NCBI GenBank assembly: GCA_030538275.1
Contig: JAUNUH010000008.1
Location: 98,679 to 162,678 of the forward strand
Source of the DNA: Flavobacteriaceae bacterium
GTDB taxonomy: Bacteria; Bacteroidota; Bacteroidia; Flavobacteriales; Weeksellaceae
Reading direction: 5' to 3'
DNA: 64,000 bases
In this document: in pieces, positions 17,594 to 25,913 of the stretch
How the letters are laid out: every line of letters starts with the position of its first letter
How positions within the stretch are numbered: the first letter of the stretch is position 1
Position numbers and translations under genes: made by a program
The notes under the pieces: model-generated
The model's database searches: none
What the model was told of the DNA's origin: nothing
Seen by the model: only the letters and a program-made list of their open reading frames with translations

Positions 17594-18052
17594 TCAATAA
17601 GTTATGGTAAGAATATGGGCATTCAAAGTAGCATAAAATCTTCGGGGTGTTCTTCCATTTGTAATATTATTAAGCGGCTGTCCGTTTCTCAAAGCCCATT
17701 CTGCGCCATCTGCCGGGCATACGATTTTCATTTCATCTTGCACTTGTAGTGTTGTGTTATTTCCTGGACAACGATGAGGTGCGTTACGGTCAAAAACAAG
17801 GAAACCATTACCTGTATTTACGATTATAATACCTTGGTTGCCGTTGGTTCCATCGGGAGCTAAAACTACATATCCATTAGGATAATTCAAGTTGGAAAAT
17901 GAAGGTAAACTCAAGTTGTATTGTGCAGCAATGCTTACATTTGGAATACAATTTACGGTGGTATCGTCATCATTACATGAAATGCAAATGCTTAAAAAAA
18001 TGCTACCAATTAGCAAGAATTTGAAAAAATTAAGCCTAAATAAATGTTTCAT
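17594..18052 (-). CDS. Lipoprotein with a degenerate Rieske-like fold
   Basis: This 152-residue lipoprotein has the lipobox SIFLSICISCNDDD (Cys near 26). The C-terminal half looks like a Rieske [2Fe-2S] domain: GFLVFDRNAPHRCPGNN, then MKIVCPADGAEWALRNGQPL with the expected spacing. A true Rieske centre needs CxH and CxxH; here the two positions read CPG and CPAD, so both cluster histidines are gone while both cysteines remain. A cluster is therefore unlikely; the cysteines might form a disulfide. No electron-transfer partner is adjacent. It lies convergent to the SGNH gene and divergent from greA. The function is unknown. Confidence 0.72.
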   Translation of the reverse strand: MKHLFRLNFFKFLLIGSIFLSICISCNDDDTTVNCIPNVSIAAQYNLSLPSFSNLNYPNGYVVLAPDGTNGNQGIIIVNTGNGFLVFDRNAPHRCPGNNTTLQVQDEMKIVCPADGAEWALRNGQPLNNITNGRTPRRFYATLNAHILTITY

Positions 18053-18066
18053 CTTAAAATAATTTG

Positions 18067-18074
18067 TATATTTG
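18067..18074 (+). promoter_or_regulatory. Candidate -7 box of greA
   Basis: TATATTTG matches TAnnTTTG and lies 60 bases before the greA ATG. The transcript leader would contain a short hairpin-like CCCCACATTATGTGCGGG. Confidence 0.5.
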
Positions 18075-18134
18075 CATCGATGATAGTCCCCACATTATGT
18101 GCGGGATTATTCTTTTATTATTAATCATCAGATT

Positions 18135-18617
18135 ATGGCAAATATACAGTATGTAACGAAAGAGGGACTGGCAAAATTGCGTGCAGAATTAAAACAATTG
18201 GAAAGTGTAGAACGCCCACGCATTACCCAACAGATTGCCGATGCAAGAGATAAAGGTGATTTGTCTGAAAATGCCGAATATGACGCAGCCAAGGAGGCGC
18301 AGGGACTTTTGGAGTCTAGAATTTCTAAATTGCAAGACCAGGTAGCTAATGCAAGAATTATTGATGCATCTCAATTAGATGCCTCCAAGATTTCTATTTT
18401 ATCTATTGTAAAAATTAAAAATCTAGCAAATAAACAGGAAATGACGTATAAGCTTGTTCCTGAAAGTGAATCTGATTTGAAAACGGGAAAGATTTCGGTT
18501 AATACACCTATTGCAAAAGGGCTTTTAGGAAAAAAACCAGGAGAAATTGCTGAAATTACTCTGCCGAATGGAAACCAACTCCAGTTTGAAATTATTGATT
18601 TTTCATTTGAAGAATAA
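18135..18617 (+). CDS. greA: Transcription elongation factor GreA
   Basis: It rescues backtracked RNA polymerase by stimulating transcript cleavage. The 160 residues match the family. The N-terminal coiled coil (about 1-75) holds the tip motif DARDKGDLSENAEYDAAKE with the catalytic acidic residues, and the C-terminal FKBP-like domain has TPIAKGLLGKKPGEIAEI. I start at ATG 18135 (MANIQYVTKEG), the usual GreA start, not at the longer open frame from 18099. The stop TAA shares its last base with the ATG of the HIT gene, so the two are co-translated. Confidence 0.95.
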   Translation: MANIQYVTKEGLAKLRAELKQLESVERPRITQQIADARDKGDLSENAEYDAAKEAQGLLESRISKLQDQVANARIIDASQLDASKISILSIVKIKNLANKQEMTYKLVPESESDLKTGKISVNTPIAKGLLGKKPGEIAEITLPNGNQLQFEIIDFSFEE

Positions 18618-19021
18618 TGGCAAGTATTTTCTCTCGAATCATACAAGGTGAAATTCCTTCGTATAAAATTGCAGAAAACGAAGAGTTTATTGCCATTTTG
18701 GACGCCTTTCCATTGGTTGAAGGTCACAGTCTTGTGATTCCTAAAAAAGAAATTGATTTGATATGGGATTTGGACAAATCATCTTATGGCCGACTTATGG
18801 ATTTTGTATATGATGTAGCACAAGCTATTGGAAAAAGTGTAGAATGTGTAAGAGTGGGAGAGGCCGTGATAGGACTAGAAGTCCCACATGTTCATGTACA
18901 TTTAGTACCTTTGAATTCTATGGAGGATATTAATTTTACCCGTCCTAAAAAGCAATTTAGTCCTGAAAAAATGGAAGAGATTGCTGCCAAAATAAGAGGT
19001 AATTTTTCTACTCTATCCTAA
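18617..19021 (+). CDS. HIT-family nucleotide-binding protein (HinT-like)
   Basis: This 134-residue protein has the histidine triad HVHVHLVPL and the start SIFSRIIQGEIPSYKIAENE typical of the HinT branch, which hydrolyses purine nucleoside phosphoramidates such as AMP-lysine. FLDAFPLVEGHSLVIPK is represented as AILDAFPLVEGHSLVIPK. It overlaps the greA stop by one base and is followed by a terminator. A greA-HIT pair is common in this phylum. Confidence 0.93.
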   Translation: MASIFSRIIQGEIPSYKIAENEEFIAILDAFPLVEGHSLVIPKKEIDLIWDLDKSSYGRLMDFVYDVAQAIGKSVECVRVGEAVIGLEVPHVHVHLVPLNSMEDINFTRPKKQFSPEKMEEIAAKIRGNFSTLS

Positions 19022-19064
19022 ATTGAAGCTCAAGCTTCTGATTCATTTTTTAAATTTATTTATT

Positions 19065-19099
19065 AAAGTAATTTCAAATTAAACTTGAAATTACTTTTT
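19065..19099 (+). terminator. Terminator of greA-HIT
   Basis: A 13-bp stem (AAAGTAATTTCAA at 19065-19077, TTGAAATTACTTT at 19085-19097) is followed by a T-rich tract. The stop of the convergent HTTM gene lies inside the right arm, so the signal may serve both strands. Confidence 0.75.
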
Positions 19100-20467
19100 A
19101 TTTTTTTCTTGCGGTGGTGGTGCATAATAATCATCTGGTGATGGCAAAATCCATTTTTGATGTCCAAAATAACTCCATTTGGTATTAGCTAAATCTACCT
19201 CTGGATCGATAAAGGGGTGAAAATAGCCGTCGTTTATTTTTACTTTATTATTAATATAAAACACTTGAATCGAATCAATTCCAAGTTTTTTGTAATCATT
19301 TTTCAACTTTTGGGCAAATTGCCAAATCATATCTGGCTTGGTGGATAAATCTCCTATTTGATGATAAGAAAGGTGATTATGTAGCGATTCGTAAACAACT
19401 TTGCCGTCGGGTAAATGAGTTGCAAAAGTTCCCGTTCCAGATTTACTCCTCAACATCATGCGCCAAGCCATGCGGTGACCTTCTTCTGTCCATAGAACAT
19501 CATCCTCTATCAAGTGATGTCTAAGCGGTAAATAGAGATTGAGTGCTGTAAAAACAATAATAAACCAGGTTACCATTTTTTTGGTAAATGCAGTATTGCT
19601 CACGCGTTCGTCCATGACACTTCTGGTTTTGAAAGGCAAGAATATTTTTTTAATAGATTGATTATCAAAGAAAAATATACATAATGCCAATGCGAAGTAT
19701 GGAAATATTCCGATATGTAAGGTAATAGAATTAAAAATATGAAAAACCAATGCAGCGAAGAAAGCTAATTTTCTGGTAGGTTTAAAAAGAAGTAAGGGAA
19801 CGATTAGAAAATCGAATAAAATACCTGCATAAGCTAAAAATTGAGCCAACTCTGGCGTTTGAAGGTATTCTGCAAATAGGTTTGGACCGAATTTATCGAC
19901 AAACCAGGCGGCACTAGATTTGAGCTTGAGGGGTAGAAAATGATTGTCCATCCAACCTGGAGAAAGTTTGGCAATAGCCGCAAATACATAGACACAAGTA
20001 ATCAATATTTGAAAAACCAGATAATTCCATCGAGAAACCGAGTCTGATTTAATTCTGCTGTTTATGGCGGCATCGGTGGATAGATAATTGTTTGCGGGCA
20101 TCCAAATCATTAAAAAACTTACAATTACAATCAAGTAGTAATGATTGTTATAATGTGATTTTTGCATGAAATAGGTGAGCGTCCAGAGAATGAAAAATAC
20201 AACAATGGCTTTTCGGTAAAATGCGCCTAACATGATAAATAAACCCATCAATCCCATTATGGCATACACCGCATACATAGGTGTTCCCAGTAATGATTGC
20301 GTCCAGTCAAAGCCTATGAAATTGAATGTAAAAGCGGGTTGTACAAAGGTCTCACTAACCCATCCCGTAGCTATTGCACCCCAGCATTCGAACATCATTA
20401 ATAATCCGAAAAATATTCGGAATACAATCAGCTTGGAATTATCGACCTTTTCAAAAAGATATTTCAT
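19091..20467 (-). CDS. HTTM-domain membrane protein
   Basis: This 458-residue protein has several hydrophobic helices (about 16-32, 58-80, 88-103, 110-125, 145-165, 210-228, 235-270, 293-308). The arrangement, with the N-terminal VFRIFFGLLMMFECWGAI, fits the HTTM family (horizontally transferred transmembrane domain, related to vitamin K-dependent gamma-carboxylase). QKSHYNNHYYLIVIVSFLMIW and FAAIAKLSPGWMDNHFLPLKL are typical blocks. The C-terminal 150 residues are soluble (YESLHNHLSYHQIGDLSTKPD) and the tail is charged. Carboxylation activity is not shown for most bacterial members, so the function is open. It is transcribed alone or read through from the porin gene upstream. Confidence 0.82.
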   Translation of the reverse strand: MKYLFEKVDNSKLIVFRIFFGLLMMFECWGAIATGWVSETFVQPAFTFNFIGFDWTQSLLGTPMYAVYAIMGLMGLFIMLGAFYRKAIVVFFILWTLTYFMQKSHYNNHYYLIVIVSFLMIWMPANNYLSTDAAINSRIKSDSVSRWNYLVFQILITCVYVFAAIAKLSPGWMDNHFLPLKLKSSAAWFVDKFGPNLFAEYLQTPELAQFLAYAGILFDFLIVPLLLFKPTRKLAFFAALVFHIFNSITLHIGIFPYFALALCIFFFDNQSIKKIFLPFKTRSVMDERVSNTAFTKKMVTWFIIVFTALNLYLPLRHHLIEDDVLWTEEGHRMAWRMMLRSKSGTGTFATHLPDGKVVYESLHNHLSYHQIGDLSTKPDMIWQFAQKLKNDYKKLGIDSIQVFYINNKVKINDGYFHPFIDPEVDLANTKWSYFGHQKWILPSPDDYYAPPPQEKNKK

Positions 20468-20471
20468 AAAA

Positions 20472-20504
20472 GAAAAACACTTCCCTGCAAAAGTAGGAAA
20501 GTGT
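20472..20504 (-). terminator. Terminator of the PorT-like gene
   Basis: Minus-strand stem ACACTTTCC/GGGAAGTGT, with one bulge or wobble, is followed by TTTTTCTTTT. It lies between the porin stop at 20531 and the HTTM start at 20467. Confidence 0.55.
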
Positions 20505-20530
20505 ATTGAATATTATTAATGGGAGTTAAA

Positions 20531-21091
20531 TTAAAAACGATAAGCCAATCCCCCACTGAAATAGGAGTTGAAATTTCGCGCATCACGCACATCCTTGTCC
20601 AAGACATCTGCAAAACCATAATAGAATCGCATATTGATTTCCCAAGTGCGCAAATAGGAAAATCCTACACCAGCGGTTACACCATAATCAAATGTATTGA
20701 ATTCGTGATTATAGCGATAGTTCTTGGGAAGATTTTGTCCCAGCATAAATCCCAGTTGGGGTCCAATTTCACCAAAAAATTCGGTATCTTGTTCAGAGAA
20801 ATAGGCTTTGAACAAAACAGGAATCTGAATATAATTCAATTTAACACTTTCAGAACCGTCTTTTTCTCCTAATTGTGAGAATAATAATTCGGGCTGAATA
20901 AAAAACTCTTGACTGTAATCTTGTAAAGGAATGGAAACAAAGCCTCCTGCCATGAACCCAAATCCTTGATTCGAATCACCGTGAACGTCTTTAATCTTGG
21001 ACATGTTGACGCCCACCTTGGCACCATATGATATTTGGCCAAATGATTGAACCGCCAAGAAGACAGTAATAATTAATAATAAATTTTTCAT
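20531..21091 (-). CDS. PorT-like outer-membrane beta-barrel protein
   Basis: The 186 residues begin with a signal peptide (MKNLLLIITVFLAVQSFGQ). The mature start ISYGAKVGVNMSKIKDVHGDSNQGFGFMAG is the usual beginning of the PorT/OMP_b-brl_2 barrel family in Bacteroidetes. It continues as about eight strands (FFIQPELLFSQLGEKDG, YIQIPVLFKAYF, GEIGPQLGFMLG, FDYGVTAGVGFSYLR) and ends in FSGGLAYRF, a terminal aromatic as outer-membrane barrels need. The specific role is unknown; a T9SS role as for PorT itself cannot be claimed. It is followed by its own terminator. Confidence 0.85.
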   Translation of the reverse strand: MKNLLLIITVFLAVQSFGQISYGAKVGVNMSKIKDVHGDSNQGFGFMAGGFVSIPLQDYSQEFFIQPELLFSQLGEKDGSESVKLNYIQIPVLFKAYFSEQDTEFFGEIGPQLGFMLGQNLPKNYRYNHEFNTFDYGVTAGVGFSYLRTWEINMRFYYGFADVLDKDVRDARNFNSYFSGGLAYRF

Positions 21092-21105
21092 GTTTATATT
21101 TCGAT

Positions 21106-21978
21106 TTAAACCAAAACTTCGGCCACTTTTTTACCAATATCTGCAGGTGATTTCACAACATGAATACCACAATCTGCCATAATTTCCATTTTTGCTTGAG
21201 CTGTATCGTCTTTTCCTCCTACGATAGCACCAGCGTGTCCCATGGTACGACCTTTGGGCGCAGTTTGTCCCGCAATAAATCCTACAACCGGCTTTTTATT
21301 TCCGTTATCTTTGATCCAACGGGCAGCATCAGCTTCCAATTGACCACCGATTTCACCAATCATTACAATACAATCGGTTTCGTCGTCGTTCATTAACATT
21401 TCTACCGCTTCTTTGGTTGTAGTACCAATAATAGGGTCACCGCCAATTCCAATGGCAGTTGAAATTCCATAACCTGCTTTTACTACTTGATCTGCAGCTT
21501 CATAAGTTAAAGTTCCAGATTTGGAAACGATTCCTACACGACCTTTTTTGAAAATAAAACCAGGCATAATTCCTACTTTGGCTTCTTCTGGTGTAATAAC
21601 TCCAGGACAGTTGGGACCGATTAAAATACAGTTTCTATCGTCAACATATTCCTGAACTTTTACCATATCAGACACGGGAATACCTTCTGTAATAGTAATA
21701 ATAACTTTGATTCCTGCATCGGCAGCTTCCATAATGGCGTCTGCAGCAAAAGCCGGCGGAACAAAAATAATACTCACATCTGCACCTGCTTTATCTACTG
21801 CTTCTTTTACGGTGTTAAAAACAGGGCGACCCAAATGTTCGCTTCCACCTTTACCAGGGGTTACACCGCCTACTACGTTGGTTCCGTATTCAATCATTTG
21901 TTCGGCATGGAAAGTTCCTTCGTTTCCGGTAAAACCTTGAACAATAATTTTGGAGTCTTTGTTTACAAGTACTGACAT
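21106..21978 (-). CDS. sucD: Succinate--CoA ligase, alpha subunit
   Basis: It catalyses the substrate-level phosphorylation step of the TCA cycle together with SucC, which is not in this window. The 290 residues match the family. The CoA-binding start is [44 protein letters not shown] and the phosphohistidine segment [21 protein letters not shown] are present. I start at MSVLVNKDS (21978): the longer open frame adds eight residues that overlap the promoter-like region. The PorT-like gene follows closely downstream (14 bases), and the gene has its own candidate promoter at 22000. Confidence 0.95.
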   Translation of the reverse strand: MSVLVNKDSKIIVQGFTGNEGTFHAEQMIEYGTNVVGGVTPGKGGSEHLGRPVFNTVKEAVDKAGADVSIIFVPPAFAADAIMEAADAGIKVIITITEGIPVSDMVKVQEYVDDRNCILIGPNCPGVITPEEAKVGIMPGFIFKKGRVGIVSKSGTLTYEAADQVVKAGYGISTAIGIGGDPIIGTTTKEAVEMLMNDDETDCIVMIGEIGGQLEADAARWIKDNGNKKPVVGFIAGQTAPKGRTMGHAGAIVGGKDDTAQAKMEIMADCGIHVVKSPADIGKKVAEVLV

Positions 21979-21999
21979 GCTATAATTTTTAATTTTGCA

Positions 22000-22007
22000 C
22001 AAATATA
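22000..22007 (-). promoter_or_regulatory. Candidate -7 box of sucD
   Basis: Minus-strand TATATTTG matches TAnnTTTG, 21 bases before the sucD ATG. Confidence 0.5.
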
Positions 22008-22069
22008 ATTCATTGAAGGGAAGAATAAAATAGAATTTATTGAATAAATCAGGTTGTCAATATTACTTT

Positions 22070-22780
22070 TTAATGACAACATGCTGGAGCGTCAATATTC
22101 AACACTTCGGCAGGCGGTGACAAATATGGAATTCCCAGTTCCAAGCCACGCAGTATGAACAATAAACCAATGATTATCGTAATCACCGGAATGAATTTCA
22201 AGATTTGATTGCGAATTTGAACACTTATTACCGACCCGAAAAATACTGCCATAAACATAAGTGGAATAGTGCCCAAGCCAAATAGCGCCATGAATATGGC
22301 ACTACCATAGATGCTACCCACGCCCAAAGCTGCTGCAAGGGCGATATATACCATGCCACAAGGTAAAAATCCATTGAGAATCCCTGTGATATATAGGGAA
22401 GAATAATTTTTTCTGCGAATAAACGCGCCCAAAGTTGACTTTAATTTAATCAAAAGACGACCAATATATTTGTTCGGGTTTCCTGTACTCAAATTTTTTG
22501 GCATAAAAACCATCATAATCATCACAATCCCGACTATAATGCTGAGGTATTTTTGAAATCCCGCAAACGAAATTCCTTGTCCCACTATGCCCAGGATAGT
22601 ACCTAAAAAAGCATAGGTAGATACTCTGCCGAATTGATAAGTTAAGTTTTTTAAAGTAAAATTAAATTTATCCTCTGAGCCTAAACCTAGAGAAAAGGCG
22701 ATTGGGCCACACATCCCAAGGCAATGCAGGCTAGTGCCTAGTCCCAAACCTAGTGCGGCTATGATTAAGGCATATTCCAT
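22070..22780 (-). CDS. Sulfite exporter TauE/SafE-family membrane protein of the cbb3 locus
   Basis: This 236-residue protein has about six membrane helices. The first carries GTSLHCLGMCGPIAFSLGL, the H-C-x3-C-G-P motif typical of the family members linked to cbb3 oxidase genes in Bacteroidetes. ITGILNGFLPCGMVYIALAAALG and the second conserved proline/cysteine helix are present. The C-terminus ends PACCH, a possible metal-binding tail. Homologues beside cco genes are thought to act in copper handling or oxidase maturation, not sulfite export; that is inference from context. Its start overlaps the ccoH end by 16 bases, so it is co-translated as the last gene of the operon. Confidence 0.82.
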   Translation of the reverse strand: MEYALIIAALGLGLGTSLHCLGMCGPIAFSLGLGSEDKFNFTLKNLTYQFGRVSTYAFLGTILGIVGQGISFAGFQKYLSIIVGIVMIMMVFMPKNLSTGNPNKYIGRLLIKLKSTLGAFIRRKNYSSLYITGILNGFLPCGMVYIALAAALGVGSIYGSAIFMALFGLGTIPLMFMAVFFGSVISVQIRNQILKFIPVITIIIGLLFILRGLELGIPYLSPPAEVLNIDAPACCH

Positions 22781-23217
22781 GTAAGGGTTTGTTTGATTAA
22801 ATATGGATTGCCTTGAACGTACCAGCCTAAATTCAGGTCGTATTCACCAGATTTCATTCGTGCTGCTGGAATCAATATTTCATTTCGTGAATTTAATTCT
22901 AATGGCAGATGGATGTCATCTGATTTAAACGCACCACGCATCATATATATCTGCCCACTGTCTGGCTTGATACTGGTGGGAAATTGAATACGAAATCCAT
23001 TGGCTTGTGTATGAATTTCTGGTTTTTCTGCAAGCGCACTTGCCCTGTTGCGTGCATTGATATCGAGCTCTTGGTACACGAGCGCATCTTCGTAATAATC
23101 GTCGCTTACCAAATCTCCCGTTTCATCCGCTAGAAATATCAAGGTTAAAATAAACAACATGAACGAAGCTAATACGAGAATGACTCCGTGTCCCCAATTA
23201 AATTTAAACTTATTCAT
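22765..23217 (-). CDS. ccoH: FixH/CcoH-family cbb3 oxidase assembly protein
   Basis: This 150-residue protein has one N-terminal membrane helix (GHGVILVLASFMLFILTLIFLAD) followed by a periplasmic domain. VSDDYYEDALVYQELDINARNRA is the FixH hallmark (DYYxxxLxYQ). CcoH binds the oxidase and is needed for its stability or for copper insertion. It lies 3 bases after ccoG and overlaps the SafE-type gene downstream, the usual ccoG-ccoH-safE order. Confidence 0.9.
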   Translation of the reverse strand: MNKFKFNWGHGVILVLASFMLFILTLIFLADETGDLVSDDYYEDALVYQELDINARNRASALAEKPEIHTQANGFRIQFPTSIKPDSGQIYMMRGAFKSDDIHLPLELNSRNEILIPAARMKSGEYDLNLGWYVQGNPYLIKQTLTWNMP

Positions 23218-23220
23218 AAT

Positions 23221-24669
23221 TTAATTAAATGGTGCTGCAAAACTGGTTTGATACGTATCTACAACTTTATTGTCTTGATTTAGGACCTCGATTTCGATTC
23301 TTTCTTTATAAGAAGAGAGGTCTTTTTTCGGGATAGAAATTATTGCTTTCCCTTCTATATGCTGACCAGGTTGAATAATGAGCGGAATGGGTAAATTTTT
23401 AACTTCTATGGTTCCGTTGGGGTGAGATTTTAAGTTAAAGTGCATTTGCTCTGTATTTTTGGTTTTATTTTGCAGCGTAAATTGAAATTCATTGGTAATA
23501 ATGGCATTATTAACTACGCGATAATCTGTTCCAGGTTCGCGCAGGAATTTGGAATTCACATCAGAGCGAATAAACAAAAATGATGTTAAAACTCCCATTA
23601 GGATAAATAATATTGCCGTATATGCCATCATCCTCGGCGTGAATTTGAACTTTTTCTTTTCAGCAATGTTTTCCTCTGATGCGTATCGTATAAGGCCAGT
23701 GGGTAAGTTGATTTTAGTCATTACTTCATCACAAGCATCTATGCAAGCTGTACAGTTTACGCATTCTAGCTGTGTTCCATTTCGAATGTCTATTCCCGTA
23801 GGGCATACCACAACACAATTATTACAATCGATGCAATCTCCCACGCCTTCGGCTTCTCTATCTTGTCCTCTTTTGTATCTTGCCCTGCCTTGTTCTCTTT
23901 CACCCCGTTTATAATCATAGGCTACAATAATCGTCTTTTTATCGATGAGAACCCCTTGCAATCGTCCATATGGACAAACCAAAACACAAGCCTGTTCACG
24001 AAACCAAGTAAAAACAAAATAGAATAAACCTGTAAAAATCAACAAACCTATAAAAGTGCTCATGTGCGCAAATGGCCCTTCAACGATTAATTTTTTCAAT
24101 TCGTCAACTCCAATAATCCATGCGAACATGATATTGGCAATAATGAATGAAATTACGGCATAAATGGCCCATTTGAGAACTCTTTTTCTGATTTTCTCTT
24201 CGTTCCATGGTTGATTGGCTAATTTCATTTGTTTGTTTCTATCACCATCTATGGCGTATTCTATTTTACGAAATACCATTTCTAGAAATATAGTTTGCGG
24301 ACAAATCCATCCGCAGAAAATACGTCCATATACTACCGTAAATAGGATGATAAACACAATACTCGCTATCATTGCGATGGCAAAAATTTTGAAATCTGAA
24401 GTAAAAAAAGGATAACTAAAAAGGTAGAATTCTCTTTTAATTATATCAAATTTAAATAGCGGGTTTCCATTGATTTTTATAAAGGGTATGAAGATGAGGA
24501 AAGCCAGCAAAATCCAGCTTACATAGGTTCTATAATTGTAAAATTTACCCTCGGGTTTTTTGGCAAAGACCCATTTACGTTTTCCAGATTTTTCTGCGGT
24601 GCCAATCGTATTTCTGAAACTTTGCAAATCATTTTCTAATTCTTTGTCTGTCTTGGCATTATCATTCAT
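23221..24669 (-). CDS. ccoG: Cytochrome c oxidase accessory protein CcoG
   Basis: The 482 residues have an N-terminal membrane region (helices near 48-65, 95-120, 165-190, 205-220). Two ferredoxin-like cluster motifs follow: CIDCNNCVVVCP and CVNCTACIDAC. A membrane helix near 345-365 precedes a C-terminal immunoglobulin-like domain (about 370-480). GRIFCGWICPQTIFLEMVFRKIEY and EQACVLVCPYGRLQGVL are family blocks with further cysteines. CcoG (RdxA/FixG) has been reported to reduce Cu(II) during oxidase assembly. It is separated from ccoP by about 100 bases with a hairpin and lies 3 bases before ccoH. Confidence 0.95.
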   Translation of the reverse strand: MNDNAKTDKELENDLQSFRNTIGTAEKSGKRKWVFAKKPEGKFYNYRTYVSWILLAFLIFIPFIKINGNPLFKFDIIKREFYLFSYPFFTSDFKIFAIAMIASIVFIILFTVVYGRIFCGWICPQTIFLEMVFRKIEYAIDGDRNKQMKLANQPWNEEKIRKRVLKWAIYAVISFIIANIMFAWIIGVDELKKLIVEGPFAHMSTFIGLLIFTGLFYFVFTWFREQACVLVCPYGRLQGVLIDKKTIIVAYDYKRGEREQGRARYKRGQDREAEGVGDCIDCNNCVVVCPTGIDIRNGTQLECVNCTACIDACDEVMTKINLPTGLIRYASEENIAEKKKFKFTPRMMAYTAILFILMGVLTSFLFIRSDVNSKFLREPGTDYRVVNNAIITNEFQFTLQNKTKNTEQMHFNLKSHPNGTIEVKNLPIPLIIQPGQHIEGKAIISIPKKDLSSYKERIEIEVLNQDNKVVDTYQTSFAAPFN

Positions 24670-24714
24670 GATTTTTGGCTTTAAAAGTAATTTGAGGTCT
24701 TCTGTTAATAAGCA

Positions 24715-24742
24715 GAAAAGTGCAACCTAAGTTACACTTTTC
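24715..24742 (-). other. Hairpin between ccoP and ccoG
   Basis: A 12-bp imperfect stem (GAAAAGTGCAAC with GTTACACTTTTC, one G-U type mismatch, loop CTAA) lies between the structural and the assembly genes. No U run follows on the minus strand, so it looks more like an RNA-processing or stability hairpin than a full terminator. Confidence 0.5.
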
Positions 24743-24768
24743 CATTCTATGTTATATTTAATTATTCA

Positions 24769-25707
24769 TTATTGTTGTTTCCAAGCTTGAATCAAATCTC
24801 CTTGTGGAGCCAGACCTCCTTCTGCTTCTTTCACATCGGGTTGATTTTGATTCATTTCATATATATATGCAGCAACATCTTGTATATCGAGTCCTGTTAA
24901 TTGTTTGGTTTGACCAAAAGCTTGCATAGCAGGATTGTTGGGCGACCCGTCATAGACTACAGAATAAATATTTTTATACAAATCATCATCTAGTTTGTTT
25001 ACCCAATAATCATCGGTAAGGTTGGGACCTGCTGCTCCACCACCGTTTGCCATATGGCAGGTGGCGCATACGTTATTATATATTTCGCGACCGTGTTCCT
25101 TATCTGCTTTGGCCATGTCTGCTTGATCTACTTTGATGTCATTGGCCTTTACCCAATCAGCAAAACCCTGTTCCAATCGTGCTGTTTCTACTTCGTATTC
25201 ATCGTATTGGTGGGCAAAATCTGTTGTAAAATAGGCTACAATATAAATGATACAATATATTACTCCTAAATAAAACATAGCCAACCACCACTGCGGTAAT
25301 GCATTATCCAATTCTTTGATTCCGTCGAATCCGTGATCTAGAATGATTTCCTGTTCTTCTTCGTCAGATTGTTTTTCGCGTGAACTGCGTAATAATCTCC
25401 TTAGATACCCGGTTTTAGATTCTTCTAAATATTTGGCTTGATCTTCTGGAGAAAGTGCAGCAAATTTCTTGCGTTCAATTACTTTATTGAGGTTGTTTAC
25501 CACCAATAGCATAAGTAATGCAAGAATCAACACTACCCATACAATCCAATGGGAGAGTACATTTGCTAATTGATAAAATGCATTGGGTATAATACCTGCC
25601 AAACCATTCTGTGGCATGAAATTCACCGGAATTACCATCATAAACGCTGCAAGAATTATAAGCAGTGTAAGGGGTATAAATAGGGAACCTGGCGTACGAT
25701 GTTTCAT
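24769..25707 (-). CDS. ccoP: cbb3-type cytochrome c oxidase subunit III (CcoP), one heme motif
   Basis: It carries electrons to the CcoN catalytic subunit. The 312 residues have two N-terminal hydrophobic stretches (about 10-30 and 51-70), a FixP-type segment with DHGFDGIKELDNALPQWWLAMFY and a third helix (about 140-160). A C-terminal cytochrome c domain has VCATCH at 213-218 and an axial Met candidate in NPAMQAF. Only one CxxCH is present, whereas proteobacterial CcoP is diheme. The long N-terminal extension before the DHGFDGI block is typical of Bacteroidetes. It follows ccoQ by 14 bases. Confidence 0.93.
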   Translation of the reverse strand: MKHRTPGSLFIPLTLLIILAAFMMVIPVNFMPQNGLAGIIPNAFYQLANVLSHWIVWVVLILALLMLLVVNNLNKVIERKKFAALSPEDQAKYLEESKTGYLRRLLRSSREKQSDEEEQEIILDHGFDGIKELDNALPQWWLAMFYLGVIYCIIYIVAYFTTDFAHQYDEYEVETARLEQGFADWVKANDIKVDQADMAKADKEHGREIYNNVCATCHMANGGGAAGPNLTDDYWVNKLDDDLYKNIYSVVYDGSPNNPAMQAFGQTKQLTGLDIQDVAAYIYEMNQNQPDVKEAEGGLAPQGDLIQAWKQQ

Positions 25708-25721
25708 AATTTACTTTTTTA

Positions 25722-25907
25722 TTATTTAAAAAGTGGATCTTCATCCTCTAATGGGAGTTCAGATGTATCTTTATAATAATCTTTGGGTTTTCTTAAAATC
25801 GAATAAACTAATCCTACAAAAAAGAGTATTGACATAATCAGAATCAAGGTTTGCACCCATTCTGCCATCTGATAATCAGATAAATATTCTTTAAAGTATT
25901 TTAACAT
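25722..25907 (-). CDS. ccoQ: Small cbb3 oxidase subunit CcoQ-like
   Basis: This 61-residue protein has one membrane helix (WVQTLILIMSILFFVGLVYSIL) and a short charged tail ending EDEDPLFK. KYFKEYLS before the helix and RKPKDYYKDTSELPLEDEDP after it match the CcoQ/FixQ pattern. Placement between ccoNO and ccoP, with gaps of 6 and 14 bases, supports the call. CcoQ helps stabilise the complex. Confidence 0.85.
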   Translation of the reverse strand: MLKYFKEYLSDYQMAEWVQTLILIMSILFFVGLVYSILRKPKDYYKDTSELPLEDEDPLFK

Positions 25908-25913
25908 TTACAA

